Positions 1 to 11,261 are shown, counted from the first letter of the stretch. The stretch is DNA of 64,000 bases from Lactuca virosa (GCA_928212115.1 CAKMRJ010005634.1:176221086-176285085), one strand, 5' to 3'. A program made the numbers and translations. The notes: a model not told the origin generated them from the letters alone.

Positions 1-586
1 CCTGACCATCCTTAGCCCTTGGACAATTTCTTTTGAAATGTCGGGGTTCGCCACAATTGTAGCAAACCTGACCCATCTTTACACCAGTAATCGAGGTGTT
101 TGGCTGTGCCGGTGCTCTGCAGTAATGAGTGGCGTGCCCTTGCCTGTTGCGGTTCTTACATTGCGATTCACAACATTTTCCTATGTGGTGGAAGTTGCAC
201 TCCTCGCAATTTGGAAGTTTTCCAGCATATCGCCGCACTGGCGTTGGCACTGGTTTGGCGGATGTTGTGGCTGTAGTAGTTATCACGGGTTGTTGTCTCT
301 TGGCAAGTTTCTGAGACAACTTGCGCTCCTTCTTGTTCCAGAATTTTCGTTTGGCGCTCTTAGGTTTGGGAGTTGGAGTGTCCTCCTGGATAAGCCCTTG
401 TTGGTTTCCTGGTGTGTTGTTACAGTTCGAGAGGTGGAAACTGTTCCCATTCCCATTTGGGTTGTTAGCGTTAAGAACAGCTAAGGCGGCTGCTACTGCT
501 GCTGTGACAGTAGCTTGGAACGTAGCTGAGTCCATCTGGAGGACTGGTGTCTTACTGGTGGGTTGGTTACGTTCCTTCGGAGGCAT
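1..586 (-). pseudogene. Ty3/gypsy gag, N-terminal and zinc-knuckle parts (Ty3-1)
   Basis: The minus strand is open from an ATG at 584-586 to the window edge, about 195 codons, so the end is not seen. The first 60 residues are the Ala/Asn-rich gag start found in plant Ty3 elements. A Lys-rich linker follows directly, then one intact zinc knuckle (CYNCGEPRHFKRNC) near the window edge and a degenerate upstream knuckle that has lost a Cys. The central capsid domain, present in the related gag at 40981-41603, is missing, so this copy carries an internal deletion of roughly 150 codons. In a working element Gag forms the cytoplasmic virus-like particle and binds the RNA genome. Plus-strand frames here are shadows. 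Family assignment is firm; function is not expected. Confidence 0.82.
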
Positions 587-784
587 GATCTGCTACATGT
601 CAAGAGAAGAAGTTTGTGAGCAACAATGGTTGCCTCTAGATGTCTCCTAAATGTTTATCTATGCATTGGGATTTCCCGTTTTGCTATCTGACTCTCATTG
701 ATTCGACCCACATCCCCATGATGTGGTCTTAGCAAGAATAGAAAAGATCTGAACACAATAGAATTCACATACAATAAATTTACG

Positions 785-1262
785 AACTCCTGGTTGCTCA
801 GCTCATTGAGCTGGCTGGATAACTCTCACATTTTCGCCGGCTCTAGATGATATGAAGGGTTAGCTATAAGGGTAGCTCCGGGGATCAAGTCAACACAGGA
901 TTCAACTTGACGCTCAGGAGGAATTCCTGGAATGTCTTTGGGAAAGACATCAGGAAAGTTGCAGACTTCGGAGATGCTCTCGAGGTCTTTAACTTTTTGC
1001 GTCACATTGACACATGAGCGGGGAATGCATAACATCCCTTTCGTAGATACTTCTGGGCTTGGGCGTAGGAAATGATAGGGAGGTTCGAGCAAATTTTTCT
1101 CACTGAAACCAGTGAGGATTTCGTCAAAGGGAAGATTGAGACGGATCACCTTCTCGAAACAAAGAACATCAGCACGATTTGGGGCTCAACCATCCCATGC
1201 CGATTAGGACGTCGAAGTTTTTCATGAAGACTGATACGGAATCGATGGGGAAAAGGAATCAT
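785..1262 (-). pseudogene. Ty3/gypsy protease/RT junction fragment (Ty3-1)
   Basis: Minus-strand translation shows the end of the retropepsin domain (a degenerate form of the IGMDWLSP motif) and then the conserved segment that precedes reverse transcriptase, FPDVFPKDIPGIPPERQV, followed by a decayed copy of the RT start. A frameshift lies near 1175 and an in-frame TGA near 825. The fragment lies 5' of gag on the element's strand, whereas in an intact Ty3 element it would lie 3' of gag. It is therefore displaced by rearrangement or comes from another copy. No RT palm is present and the piece is non-functional. Confidence 0.8.
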
Positions 1263-1587
1263 CGTCTAAGTACATACTATGATACATGTTTTGAAGACAA
1301 AACAGTGATAGGACTTTGATGAAGTTGCTTCATTTGCATGCTACCGGTCTAAGGTATACTTTTGAAAATGATAATCTTTTACTAAAATATGATTGTTGCC
1401 CTCATAATTGAAACTGAGATTACACATATTTTGGAAACCTCGACCTAAAAGTAGGTCTAAATCATACTAATACAGAGGACATCTCGGCAACAAGAAAGAC
1501 AGAGATGTTTACGGAAAAGAACTACTCAAAACATAGATATGAAAGTTATTCCTTAGACCAAGAAGGAAGGATGAGTAGAGTATTCTC
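1263..1587. other. unassigned stretch inside Ty3-1
   Basis: No coding frame, tandem repeat or terminal motif could be recognised between the displaced pol fragment and the upstream ORF. It is probably Ty3 leader sequence. Confidence 0.4.
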
Positions 1588-2217
1588 CTATCGGCGACGG
1601 GAACTCCTCGGACGGATCCTTAAATTTGCCAACTGGCGCTCCATGTCAAGCAGGCGGCTCTCGTATACTGAATGGCGTGCTCGAAGCTCTATGACCTCAG
1701 CTCGAGTGGTAGCTAGCTCTCGTTGCAGAGCTTCATTGTCCCTTATAGTTCTCCCATGAACAACTTCAAGATTGCGAATGCGGTTTGTGTTGGCATCCGA
1801 GTCTGCCTCAAGCTCCATAGTTCGCTGAATGGCCGCCACGTTTAGTTCAACGTTGCGGGCCACTCGGCGGACTATGATTGGAAGGGCTCTGTCTGCGGAG
1901 CCTCCCTCGTTCACATTGTAGAAGCGGAGATCCCCATCGTACGGGCAGGGTTGGCCTTGTTCGTGACTCCATCTATCCAGGCTTCCGACCTACATAGGCA
2001 TTGGGCCTTGGAACTCAATTCGGGGGTTAGGATTTGGTATCGGGGCTACTTGAGGCAGATTCTCGACTTCAGGTTCTGAGTCAGTCTCTTCAGGAAATGG
2101 TTCGGCGAAGTCATCGTCCAAAGAAATCTCATGGTTCTCTTCTGGCGCTGGCTCGAGCCATCCATCATCTCCTTGGTTAGGAAAGTACGGGTCGCCAGGG
2201 AGATGGAATCCGGCCAT
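1588..2217 (-). pseudogene. extra ORF upstream of gag (ORF0-like, Ty3-1)
   Basis: A minus-strand frame of about 210 codons starts at 2217 and is broken by one in-frame TAG at 1990-1992; both halves are in the same frame. The N-terminal third is acidic and Pro-rich (DDGWLEPAPEENHE, then a Glu/Asp-rich run). The C-terminal third has a heptad-like, Arg/Glu/Leu-rich pattern that suggests a coiled coil, then an Arg/Ser tail. It lies between the primer binding site and gag, as does a different acidic plus coiled-coil ORF in Ty3-5 (40198-40602). I do not recognise a named domain. A role in particle assembly or chromatin targeting would be speculation. The single stop suggests recent decay. Confidence 0.6.
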
Positions 2218-2741
2218 GCTATCTATGCGAGATAGGGGGTAAAGGGATAGTTAATAGGCATCGAATCTAATAATACTTCCAATGTATTATAGCTACATGC
2301 TTGATTCTTGAAGAATGGATCTTTGGGTAAGTTTTCGGTTCGGTTGTTATAGCATCCTAAAATACTCCTATAGTATTTTAACCCTTATGTTTGGTTCTAG
2401 AACTCTTCTGGTATCTAGGTAAGTTTTAGGCTTGCTGCAACACCATAGTCACTCCCAAAGCACATGTTGGTCATGTCTCGAATGAATATAGTTGACCAGG
2501 CTATATTGACCCTAGACATGATTACATAACTGCCCAGGTTTAACTGCGATGTCCAACATCCAAATACTTTTGTTTTGTTCTACTTATGACACGAATTTAG
2601 GTACTTAGGTATACTGGTATACTTTTTATAAAAGTACTTATATTTTGAAAGTATACTTTTAGTTTAGAGCACTTAGGCCCCTTAATGTTTATAGTTGTAT
2701 ACCATGTAAGGTTCGGTATACTTAGTTCACTATAAACAATA
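2218..2741 (-). other. Ty3-1 untranslated leader
   Basis: AT-rich sequence between the primer binding site and ORF0, with no supported frame or repeat. It matches the expected position of the 5' untranslated leader of a minus-strand Ty3 element. Confidence 0.5.
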
Positions 2742-2754
2742 GCTCTAATACCAA
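2742..2754 (-). promoter_or_regulatory. primer binding site of Ty3-1
   Basis: On the minus strand the sequence TTGGTATTAGAGC follows the LTR end (GTGACA) after two bases. It matches the initiator-Met tRNA 3' end (TGGTATCAGAGC) with one change, so it is the site where tRNA primes minus-strand cDNA synthesis. It also fixes the LTR boundary and the element's strand. Confidence 0.85.
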
Positions 2755-4520
2755 TCTGTCACATCCCCAAACCGGAACGGCGGAAACGTTCGGGGGTGGT
2801 TGACGTCATGCTTAGTATCACAACAGTTGTATCATAGCAAGCATAATAAACACAACAAAACATTGAATACATATATGAAAAAGGTTTACATTGTTTTAAT
2901 ACAAGGTTTTATTCATAACAAAAGTAAAATCGAAAGACGTGACTCTAACGCGCCGACTTCTCCAAAAGCCTGGAAGTACCTGTCTACTAATTCCCTGAGA
3001 ATACAAGCAGTTTTGAAAGAATATCAGCATAAAGCTGGTGAGTTCATAAGCATTTAGTTTTGGTGGAAAAATGTTCTTTGATTCTTTTGAAGAGTGGTTC
3101 TCAACAAAAATCCTATATTTTCTTATGAAAGCATGTTTGAAAAAAACCCATTCCTTCCATGACTTCCCGGTTCGTACTAAATACGCACAATCCAAGGAGT
3201 CATGGAATGAATACGAACGTCCATTAGTAGAAATAAACCATCAGTTTTAGAAAATGCCAGTGTTATCCTGGGAAAATCCTATATTTTCCCTAAAAGCAGG
3301 TTATTTGTCCTAGAGGTAGAGATGCCAGTTTAGAAATCCCCGATTACTATTAGCATATATAAAAGTAGTTTTATTACTCAAAATAAAACAAATGAAGATT
3401 AGAGTCCGTAAACCAAAGTTAGTTTATACTTATTTGCGAGTCGTATAACCATACTTGATATGACCTAGAGACCTTTATAACGTTCTTCAGGCGTTTAAGC
3501 TAAATGACATTTGTTCACCTCAGGCATGCCTGCCTCACTGTAGCTAGCCGTTCAGGTGTGGGATTGTCAGTCCCGAATAGATCTATTCACAAATCTCACG
3601 CTCTCCCTCCAGGAGACTCTGGTTATACTGAGATAGGATTTAACCCTGTACACCTTAGGGTACAGTATTGAAGTAGAGCCTCACAATTCTTTATAATCTA
3701 GTTTACTAGCGAGAAACAATATAAAACAATAATTATCCTTGAATAAATGTACTTTATACTCCTGAGAAAACATATAACATAAACTAAATCTGTCATAGCT
3801 TATATATATTCATCCATGAAATCTGAATTGGTAGAAACTGCCTAGAGGGTTATCCCAAACTATACCCATTATAGTATATTAGAATTTGTATGGAAAATGC
3901 TTTGTAGAAACCTTTATGAAAGCTATGAAGTTAGATTTCCAAAATAATAGTTTCCCTTATGCTCAACATATTACAAAAAGGGATAAAATATCAGAATATG
4001 TTATTAAACGTGGAAATCATTGGACTGTATTAATAAGTTTAAAACATAATAAAATACTTTGAGTTTGGCTTGTATTCCCCCCTGAAAACATTAAAAACAC
4101 GGAAAATGTAGGGGTATGAACTCACCTCGGGCGATTCGAATGAAAAATCGATATGGAAAGAGGGATGTTCAAGTGAAGCCTTGAACACAACCTGATTCGA
4201 ATTAACATGTAATGACACATAAAGGAGTCAAATGAAGGTATTTCCTTACTAAATGTGGTGGAGAACCACTCTAAGAACTTGGGACAACTCACACTAAGTG
4301 CTAGGACCTTAAAGGATTGCATGTGGGAGGTGTATGGCCACCTTAAAGGTGTGTACGGCCATGGGTGTGTGGCCCAAAGGGTGTGCGTCTGTACACTCAT
4401 GATGAGAGGTGCCTTTGTGGTGTTTTCAAGGTCCATACTTGCATCCATGAAGTGTTCTAGGTCCATACTTAGTTGTAGTACAAGTTTAGGGTCCTAAAAA
4501 AATGGGTTTGTGGTCCTAGA

Positions 4521-4702
4521 ATGTGTGTGTGGTTGCACACGGGAGTGTGTGGTCACACACAAGGGTGTGTGGTCGCACACTTGGGTGTGTGGTCGCACAC
4601 TTGAGTGTGTGGTAGCACACTTGAGTGTGTGGTCGCACGCTTGAGTGTGTGGTCGTACACTTGGGTGTGCGGCCGCACACTTGAGTGTGTGGTCATACAC
4701 CC
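4521..4702. repeat. 20-bp minisatellite in Ty3-1 LTR
   Basis: About nine imperfect copies of a 20-bp unit (CACTTGAGTGTGTGGTCGCA and variants). Each unit contains a GTGTG...CACAC inverted pair. The same core occurs singly at 4808-4850 and 5056-5150, so the array was probably amplified from a motif already in the LTR. Confidence 0.9.
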
Positions 4703-5038
4703 AACAAGATAATGTCAAAAATTCCAATTCCAAGGTGCAACAAGGCTAGTGTCATGTCTATCTCGAGTTTGGAAGTCAAACTCTCACTTTGGAGGGTGTT
4801 TTAAGGGTGTGCGGCCAACCTTATGAAGGTGTGCGGCCGCACTCCTTCAAGGGATGAACAACATGATGGAACTTGATGAATCAAGGCTTAGATGAAGTGG
4901 TTCTTCTAGTACAACAAGCTAAGGGATGGATTACTCACATTTTTAAGCCTTGGGAGGGTTTACGGTTGAAGAGTCTTGAGAGAAAAGGTGTTGTGTGCTG
5001 CCAGGATGCTAAAGGAATGAAGGGAAAGGGGTCTACCC

Positions 5039-5046
5039 TTTATATA
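5039..5046 (-). promoter_or_regulatory. TATA box of Ty3-1 LTR
   Basis: TATATAAA on the minus strand lies about 280 bp inside the LTR. Immediately upstream (5056-5150) is a cluster of GTGTGCGGCC motifs including the perfect 16-bp palindrome at 5092-5107. It is the best core-promoter candidate in this LTR. Confidence 0.6.
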
Positions 5047-5319
5047 GGGGTGAGTGTGCTGCCTAGAAGGGAGTGTGCGGCCAAGAGGTGAGTGTGCGGC
5101 CGCACACCCATGTGTACGGCCGTACACTCCCCATAAGGGTGTGTATGGCCCGATTTTGACGCTATCTGACTTGCTGACTCATTCCTAAACTCAACCTTGG
5201 TCATACTCAAGCTTAGAACACTTAAATGAACCCTTAAACAGCACGAGAAGTCAACCAAACAAGTTTAACATTGATTGAATTGGACTAAGTGTACGAGATA
5301 GAAGTTTCGGGTTGTCACA

Positions 5320-6029
5320 CTCTTCCTCTTCTTTCATTTTCCTTACCCGATTGCCAAGACAGGGGTCGCGGTAGGAGTAGGAGTGGTAACAACCGACTTA
5401 CCCTTGAGACCACTTTCGGCGGTCTTCAAGAGTCCTTGAAGTTTGCTGAGTGTAACTTCCTCGTTGTTCATGTGGTATGTCATTCGGAATTGATCATAAC
5501 ACGAAGGTAAGGAGTGCAAAATGATGTCAATTGCCAACTCTTTAGGGAAGTTCACATTTAGTTTCAGCAAACGGTCCACATACCTTTGCATTTTCTGCAT
5601 GTGGCCCGTGATGGGTTTACCATCCTTTATTCGGGTTGTTATCATGGAGGAGATAATTTCATACCGCTCTTGACGAGCACTCTGATGGTAGCGGTCCATC
5701 AAGTCCTGGTGCATCTCAAAAGGGTAATAGTCCTCATAGGACTTTAGGAGATCGGCTGTCATTGAGGCCAACATGATACATACCACGCTGGTAGCATCTC
5801 TCTCATGTGCTCGGAATTCAGCGATCTCCTCTGGAGTAGCAGACGACTCATCAAGTTCCTTAAGCTCCTTGTCGAGGACATATTCCTTGTCCTCATAACG
5901 AGTGACCATCCTGATGTTCCTGATCCAATCCATAAAGTTGGATCCATAGAAGATGACTCTCCCACAAAGGTTCATGAGAGAGAAGGAGCCGGTAGGGTTT
6001 GAGCCAGAAGCAGCATTGTTGGAAGACAT
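5320..6029 (-). pseudogene. Ty1/copia gag, truncated by Ty3-1 (Cop-1)
   Basis: A 228-codon minus-strand frame starts at 6029. It has the layout of the copia Gag (UBN2-type) domain: an N-terminal FxxWxRNI-like motif, an acidic middle (EEIAEFRAHERDATSV), a central helical region and a C-terminal segment before a Lys-rich linker. The frame stops at 5343, and a second stop closely follows in the same frame before the Ty3-1 LTR begins at 5319. The downstream zinc knuckle, protease, integrase and RT are absent here and would lie beyond the left edge after Ty3-1. In an active element this protein forms the particle shell. The copy is broken. Confidence 0.85.
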
Positions 6030-6817
6030 CTGAAAAGGAAGAAAGACAAGTTTAGATTAGATATAAAGATAGCCCTTAATAAGACACCCAAATGTAATAT
6101 TAAGGCTAGGACCCAACACAATATTTTATAACATAGAAGAGGGATGTCGTAATCCAAGCTATAAAATATTTGAAGTTAGGTGAATGAGGATTCACCAAAT
6201 TCCACCATGAAAAACGAAATAAATTATTAGGTTTTTAATTGGTTTTGAAACTCCTAGATTCTTTGAGATTCATTGAACTTTTCAATGGCATGTTTCAATC
6301 TCGAGTGTGCCCTTCAAGTTTTGTGACTGGGATGCCGAGGATCACAAAACAAGGTGTGAAGTAACCATGCAAATTACTTGGTACTCTTAATGTTTATCAC
6401 TCAACCGATATGCCGGTTTAACCACACGTGCTCCACCGATCTATGATAAACCTTAAGCCACCCTTTGTCGACCTTGTTAAGTCCAGGTTAGTGTGCCGGT
6501 TAACCACACACGCTCCACTAACAACATAAGCAAAGTGCAAAGTGTAATTTCATGGCTTAGCACCTTATTCACATTTTCCTAAAGTAACTAAGATAGGGAA
6601 TTTATAAAACATTTAGTTACTTTACATTCATCATACTTTTAATGAGGATTAAAGTCATTGTCCTACCCGTTCGGCTAACGACCTTCCACCAGTCAAAGAA
6701 GCGGTGGGTGAGAGTGGACACCCATTAAGCTACCATTTTATAGGCAACAACCTTATACCCCCCCTTATAGACCAGCTTCGTGAATGAGACCTACTAACGG
6801 TAAAACAACTTGTTCTT

Positions 6818-6881
<64 letters not shown>

Positions 6882-7577
6882 AACTTATAATATTATAAGT
6901 ATAAGGGGTTGAATTTTAACTTTTAAATTCTAAGGATTGGAACTAAAGTTTTTAAGATGACTTTACATGTTCCAAAACTTGAGGGCAAGTTTTGTAACTT
7001 TCAAAACTTTTCAACTTTCATAACTTATGAGTTAATTGTTTATTAAAATGAGAGGCCTTTCATTTTATGTAACCTATGTGTTCATTTAATGGACTTTAAA
7101 AGAATGACTTTTGGTAATCCATAACTTGAGGACAAATTATGGATTCCATTAAAACACATAATGATCAAGAATTAATTAACAAACAACTTTGCAAATAATT
7201 CCTATGATCTTCTAAACTCATAAGTTCATGAACATGCATATCAACAATTTCAAGAATCATAAATAAACCATACAAAACTTGAAATTTTGATAATAGCCAT
7301 TGAAAATGGATTAGCATAAACATTACACCATCTAAAACAAGTTTTATAAGACCAAAACAATTTATGGTAATGTTTCTAGTCCATTTCCAGCAGCCAAACT
7401 CGAAAAACTGCAAACTGGAAGACAAACTCGTTGAGTTCTCTAACAAACTCGTCGAGTTCATGTATTAACTCATGAACTCGGCGAGTTTTTGGCCAGAACT
7501 CATCGAGTTTTCCAGTCTGGGCAGATTTAGGTTTTGGAAGAACAAGTTTGCATCAAGTATCAAGAAAACAAGCCTAG
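6030..7577 (-). other. Cop-1 leader with (TA)n tract
   Basis: About 1.5 kb between the primer binding site and gag of Cop-1. It holds a (TA)n microsatellite at about 6822-6879 and, at 7420-7515, four copies of an ACTCGNCGAGT-type palindrome that is otherwise found in the Ty3 LTRs at 8662-10592 and 17761-19511. No gene is supported; the small frame at 7165-7461 has no recognisable content. Confidence 0.6.
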
Positions 7578-7589
7578 GCTCTGATACCA
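7578..7589 (-). promoter_or_regulatory. primer binding site of Cop-1
   Basis: On the minus strand, TGGTATCAGAGC lies one base after the LTR end. It is a perfect match to the initiator-Met tRNA 3' end used by many plant copia elements. Confidence 0.92.
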
Positions 7590-7590
7590 C

Positions 7591-8369
7591 TGAAGGGTTT
7601 TGAGCATTCTAACACTCTTATGGTGTACATGCAACCCTAGAAACCTTGGATCTATGTTTTCTCTAAGATACATTCAAATAAATAATTTTCCAAGGTTTAC
7701 TTCCTAACTAGCATGTTAAGAGGTACTTGAATCATAAAACACTAGTAGAAGAACATACCTTTTGTTGCTTGGATTCCTTGAGAACCTTTGTGAGCCTCGT
7801 ACCTCAAGTGTGATGCCTCAAATGTCTCACACAACACCACAACACTTGGAATAACCTTGAGAGAAGTTCACAACACTCAAAATTGGCTAGCCCTCTAGTT
7901 CTTCCCTTAGTAGTCCCGATATTGCTAGTCATGGGGTCCTTTTATAGTTGTGTCACAAGTAGGGTTACAACATGTAAACCCTAATTGACATGGCTTTCCA
8001 TATTCCATGATCCATGGGTTTATAACCTCCATGGACTATCCATGGAGCACCTTATGGGTTTTAGCCCAATTCAATAAACCATGGATCATTAGCCCACTAT
8101 AAAAGAATAGATGATTTACACAATCAACCCCATATATTTAATTAGTCTCCTTTTGATCACTTAATTAATTCCAAATTAATTCTTTGATCAATACTAATTA
8201 AATAATATTATTAATATATTAGAACTTATAATATATTAATAATCCTTAAGTGCCCTTTCTCTCATTTAGTCTATCCAAGTGTTGCAATGCCATGCAACCC
8301 AAATGGACCATGCCAACCGGGTCAAGTACATACAAGAAATAGTTATGGAATTAGACACCTTATCCAACA
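7591..8369 (-). mobile_element. 5' LTR of Cop-1, 779 bp
   Basis: On the minus strand the LTR starts TGTTGGATAAGG and ends CCCTTCA, next to the primer binding site. On its right side the interrupted Ty3-2 pol frame resumes at once, which fixes the outer boundary. The matching second LTR and the other copy of the target duplication lie outside the window. Confidence 0.9.
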
Positions 8370-8644
8370 CTTTCCACGCTTCACAGTTACGGAAGTGTGT
8401 TCTGGATGAGGAGGCGGTCGTGTCATTAGATGATATTTAGGTCGATGAGCGCCTGAATTATGTAGAGAGGCCGGTAGCCGTTCTGGAACGGAAAGTGAAG
8501 GTTCTACAAAACAAGGAAGTACCTTTGGTAAAGGTACAATGGGAGCACCGGAGGGGATATGAGTGGACTTGGTAGTCGGAGGCCGAGATGCGGGAGCATT
8601 ATCCGGAGTTGTTCACCGCAGCAGACTTCGAGGACGAAGTCTAG
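8370..8644 (+). pseudogene. Ty3/gypsy pol C-terminus with chromodomain-like tail (Ty3-2)
   Basis: The plus-strand frame encodes the end of a chromovirus polyprotein. It begins with the FHxSQLRK motif downstream of the integrase core and continues into a chromodomain-like region (PLVKVQWEHRRGYEWTW, EAEMREHYPELF). In-frame stops lie near 8440 and 8572, and the natural stop is at 8642-8644, directly before the polypurine tract. In active chromoviruses this tail helps choose integration sites by reading histone marks. The upstream pol lies outside the window to the left of the inserted Cop-1. Confidence 0.82.
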
Positions 8645-8649
8645 TTCAA

Positions 8650-8661
8650 GTGGGGGAGAAT
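8650..8661 (+). promoter_or_regulatory. polypurine tract of Ty3-2
   Basis: AGTGGGGGAGAAT directly precedes the LTR start TGTAGCACCCC. This is the position where plus-strand cDNA synthesis is primed, and it shows that the following LTR is a 3' LTR. Confidence 0.85.
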
Positions 8662-8835
8662 TGTAGCACCCCGACTCTCAGGTACAAACTTTCAGTCTTA
8701 TATTTCCATTGAAAAGGTCGAATCGACGAGTTGGATGCCCTGACTCGTCAAGTAGGCACGGTTTTGTTCACGGGTCTTAAGTGACCGACTCGACGAGTCG
8801 GAGGACAGACTCGACGAGTTGGAGCTGGAATGAGA

Positions 8836-8870
8836 AAACCCTAATTTCAGGGTTTGCACCCTATTTAAAG
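8836..8870 (+). promoter_or_regulatory. telobox pair and TATA-like core promoter, Ty3-2 LTR
   Basis: AAACCCTAA and AGGGTTT form an inverted pair directly before CTATTTAAAG. The same arrangement occurs in two other LTRs (13135-13180 minus, 17893-17930 plus). AAACCCTA is the plant telo-box. A promoter role is inferred from position. Confidence 0.55.
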
Positions 8871-10120
8871 GACCTTAAGTCCCTCCTTTAAGCCCCCTTA
8901 TCACTTGTTGACGGCTAAAAGGAAACCCTAATCGATCTAGACTCCATTCTTGAGTGTGTGAGGAACTAAAGTGTGTTGTGGTGCTTTCATTAAGAGAACT
9001 CAAAGATCTAGAGGCTTGGATTGAAGAAGAGGAAGTGGATCTGCCATCTACATCGTTTTGGGAGCTAGCTTGAGGTAAAAAGCATGTAACTTGACCCTTT
9101 CATACTTAGATCTCTTTATGTTAAGATTAGGGCCATTTTAGCTTGTTTGGTGTTTCATTTTGGGTAATGATCATGATCTGAAGTTGCATCTTCAGATCTA
9201 GACTCATCTTGGTTCATATGGTCATAAAGTTTCAGCCTTTAGCAAAATAATGCCTTATCCTCACTTAGAACCTCTTCTCTAGCTTGATTTTGGCCATTTA
9301 CACCTTGCATGTACGTAAAGTTTGCAACTTTACATAGGAAGTATGCTCTAGGAACTCATATCTGCAAAATGGAGCTTTGGGGTGGCTTATAGGCATCTGA
9401 ATGGAGAACGGACTGAAGAGACTCGACAAGTTGCATGGCCAACACGGTGAGTCCGATGAAGATTGGCCTTGAAGGTTTTTGCATGGACTTGGCGAGTCAG
9501 TAGGGTGGCTCGACGAGCCAGTTAGGGTTTCCTCGACTTCAGATTACGCATAGACTCGACGAGTTGGTGGTAAACTCGTCGAGTCAGTGAGGGTTTTATG
9601 ACCTTTTGAACCCTTAAGGAACTCGACGAGTTGCTAGTTGCACTCGGCGAGTTGGGTCAACATGGACTGTTGACTTTGACTTTGACCAATGATTGACCAG
9701 TTGACCTCTGGGGGTATTTTGGTAATTTGGAAATTTATGGAAATGGTCTTATGGTAAATATAGGTGGTGGAGTTAGTGACGGTGGTTCGAGAATTTAAGC
9801 TTATCATTTCAGTTCGATAGTTGTGAGGTGAGTTTTCCTCACTATGCTCAAGGTTCTAAGGCACCAAGGTCGGCCCTTTTGATTGTTACTCTGGTATGTT
9901 ATGCTAGTATGAGTTGTTAGATTAGCATCCCAGTAGATAGTATGGTATTATGTTGCTATGATCTGTAGATCAGTATCATGTTAGATAGGATGATGTTATG
10001 CTAGTATGATCGGTTAGATCGGTTTGTATGTCTATAGAATGCTATGAGATTATCTGATATATGTGCACATGTTGATTAGTGGTTGAGGCTCCTCTGCTTT
10101 GTGCGAGAGCCAACAGACCT

Positions 10121-10329
10121 GGGCATTCCAACTCGATGGTTGTGGGCCATGAGTATTCCATCCCGAGGATGATTGGACTCGTAGTATGAGGGCATTCCAA
10201 CCCCATGGTTGTGGGCCTGGGGTATTCCATCCCGAGGATGACTGGACCTATAGTATGAGTGGCATTCCAACCCAATGGTTGAGGGCCTGGGGTATTCCAA
10301 CCCGATGGTTGATTGGACCCATAGTATGT
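10121..10329. repeat. about 70-bp tandem repeat, 3 copies, Ty3-2 LTR
   Basis: Three imperfect copies beginning at about 10121, 10190 and 10260, each with GGCATTCCAAC and a GAGGATGAYTGGAC-like segment. The array lies wholly between the donor-like and acceptor-like sites of this LTR. Confidence 0.88.
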
Positions 10330-10592
10330 TGTTTGTGTTATATGTATGTTGATGTGCGTATGGGTATTTTAGGGAAACTCACTAAGCTTCGGGCTTACAG
10401 CTGTTGATTTTGTTTCAGGTACTTCTGATGATCATGGGAAGGCGAAGGCATGATCATACACGTCCTGTTGTTTATGATTTGATTCTGGGATATTTTGACA
10501 CTTAACTATTTTGGAAACATCTTTTGTAATAATTAATGGTTTTGGAATATTTTTAAAAGTTCAAATTTGGCATGATTTTTATGGATGTTACA

Positions 10593-11245
10593 TGGGTCTT
10601 GTGCTTCCAGTAGTACAGGCCCATACTACCTTCTGCACCTACGCGCATTTGTATTAGAGGATCATCACAACCACCCTAACAACACTTCCTAGAGAAATGC
10701 TAGACATTCCTCGACCGGTCGGTTGACCCCACATAACTCATCCATGAAACTTCCACCAACCCTGCAGCACTCATGTATGCTAATCATACATAACATTGGA
10801 TCCTATAGACAGTCGAATACTTGATTCTGCCCTATGCCCACAACCAAACAAGGAACATGAAATAAGTCTAAATCAAACATTCTCAGGCTATAAAATCTTA
10901 GTTATGTATAATTTTTTATGCATACACTAAGCAACTACAATAATGATGTCAATTTCATATAAGGAGAACCCTAAGCTATCAGGCATCATATAATCAGGCA
11001 ATTCTATCGTGTGATTCCTAAAGATTCCTAGCCTATCACTAGCATGTTGTTCTAACATATCACAATATCAAATAACAGTGTGGTAATTTGGGTCTACTTA
11101 CTGGCTCCGACTGATCGTACACATCACATCCTCTCTTGATTAATTTTGAAAACAATTTTTTAAACAAATCATTTTTAAAACCTTTGTATTTTCCTTAGTT
11201 TGAGACTGGATTCAAACGGGTGTTCCTCCAATTCACTCAAACCAA
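10593..11245 (-). other. leader remnant of Ty3-3
   Basis: Non-coding leader of a minus-strand Ty3 element, cut on the left by Ty3-2. It resembles 35540-36200 (leader of Ty3-4) in segments such as the CTTGTGCTT...AGTAGTAC start and the GATTCTRCCCT...CACAACCAAACAAG block, so the two elements are the same family. Confidence 0.65.
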
Positions 11246-11259
11246 GGCTTTGATACCAA
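11246..11259 (-). promoter_or_regulatory. primer binding site of Ty3-3
   Basis: On the minus strand TTGGTATCAAAGCC follows the LTR end GATGTTACA after two bases. It is an initiator-Met-type site with one change, and it marks the LTR edge. Confidence 0.82.
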
Positions 11260-11261
11260 CT

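Larger units (their letters stand above)
2757..5319 (-). mobile_element. 5' LTR of Ty3-1, about 2.56 kb
   Basis: The LTR reads TGTGACAACC...GATGTGACA on the minus strand and abuts the primer binding site. It carries a TATA box at 5039-5046, a 20-bp minisatellite, GTGTGCGGCCGCACAC palindromes and a splice-like pair: donor GAG/GTGAGT at 4125 and acceptor TTCTCAG ending at 2995. Terminal bases and the donor context match the 3.3 kb LTRs at 28870 and 36422, so these are related families. The right flank is copia gag sequence, showing insertion into Cop-1. The second LTR lies outside the window. Confidence 0.85.
8662..10592 (+). mobile_element. 3' LTR of Ty3-2, 1931 bp
   Basis: The LTR starts TGTAGCACCCC and ends GATGTTACA. 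It has CTCGACGAG palindromes upstream (8712-8815) and downstream (9415-9650) of a core promoter at 8836-8870, then a donor-like GAG/GTGAGT at 9828, a roughly 70-bp tandem array, and an acceptor-like TTTGTTTCAG ending at 10418. TGGGT follows at 10593-10597 and is the candidate target duplication; its partner lies outside the window. The right flank is the leader of Ty3-3. Confidence 0.88.

Noticed and set aside
38..650. Overlapping plus-strand frames at the window start
   Set aside because: They are antisense to a minus-strand gag with recognisable zinc knuckles.
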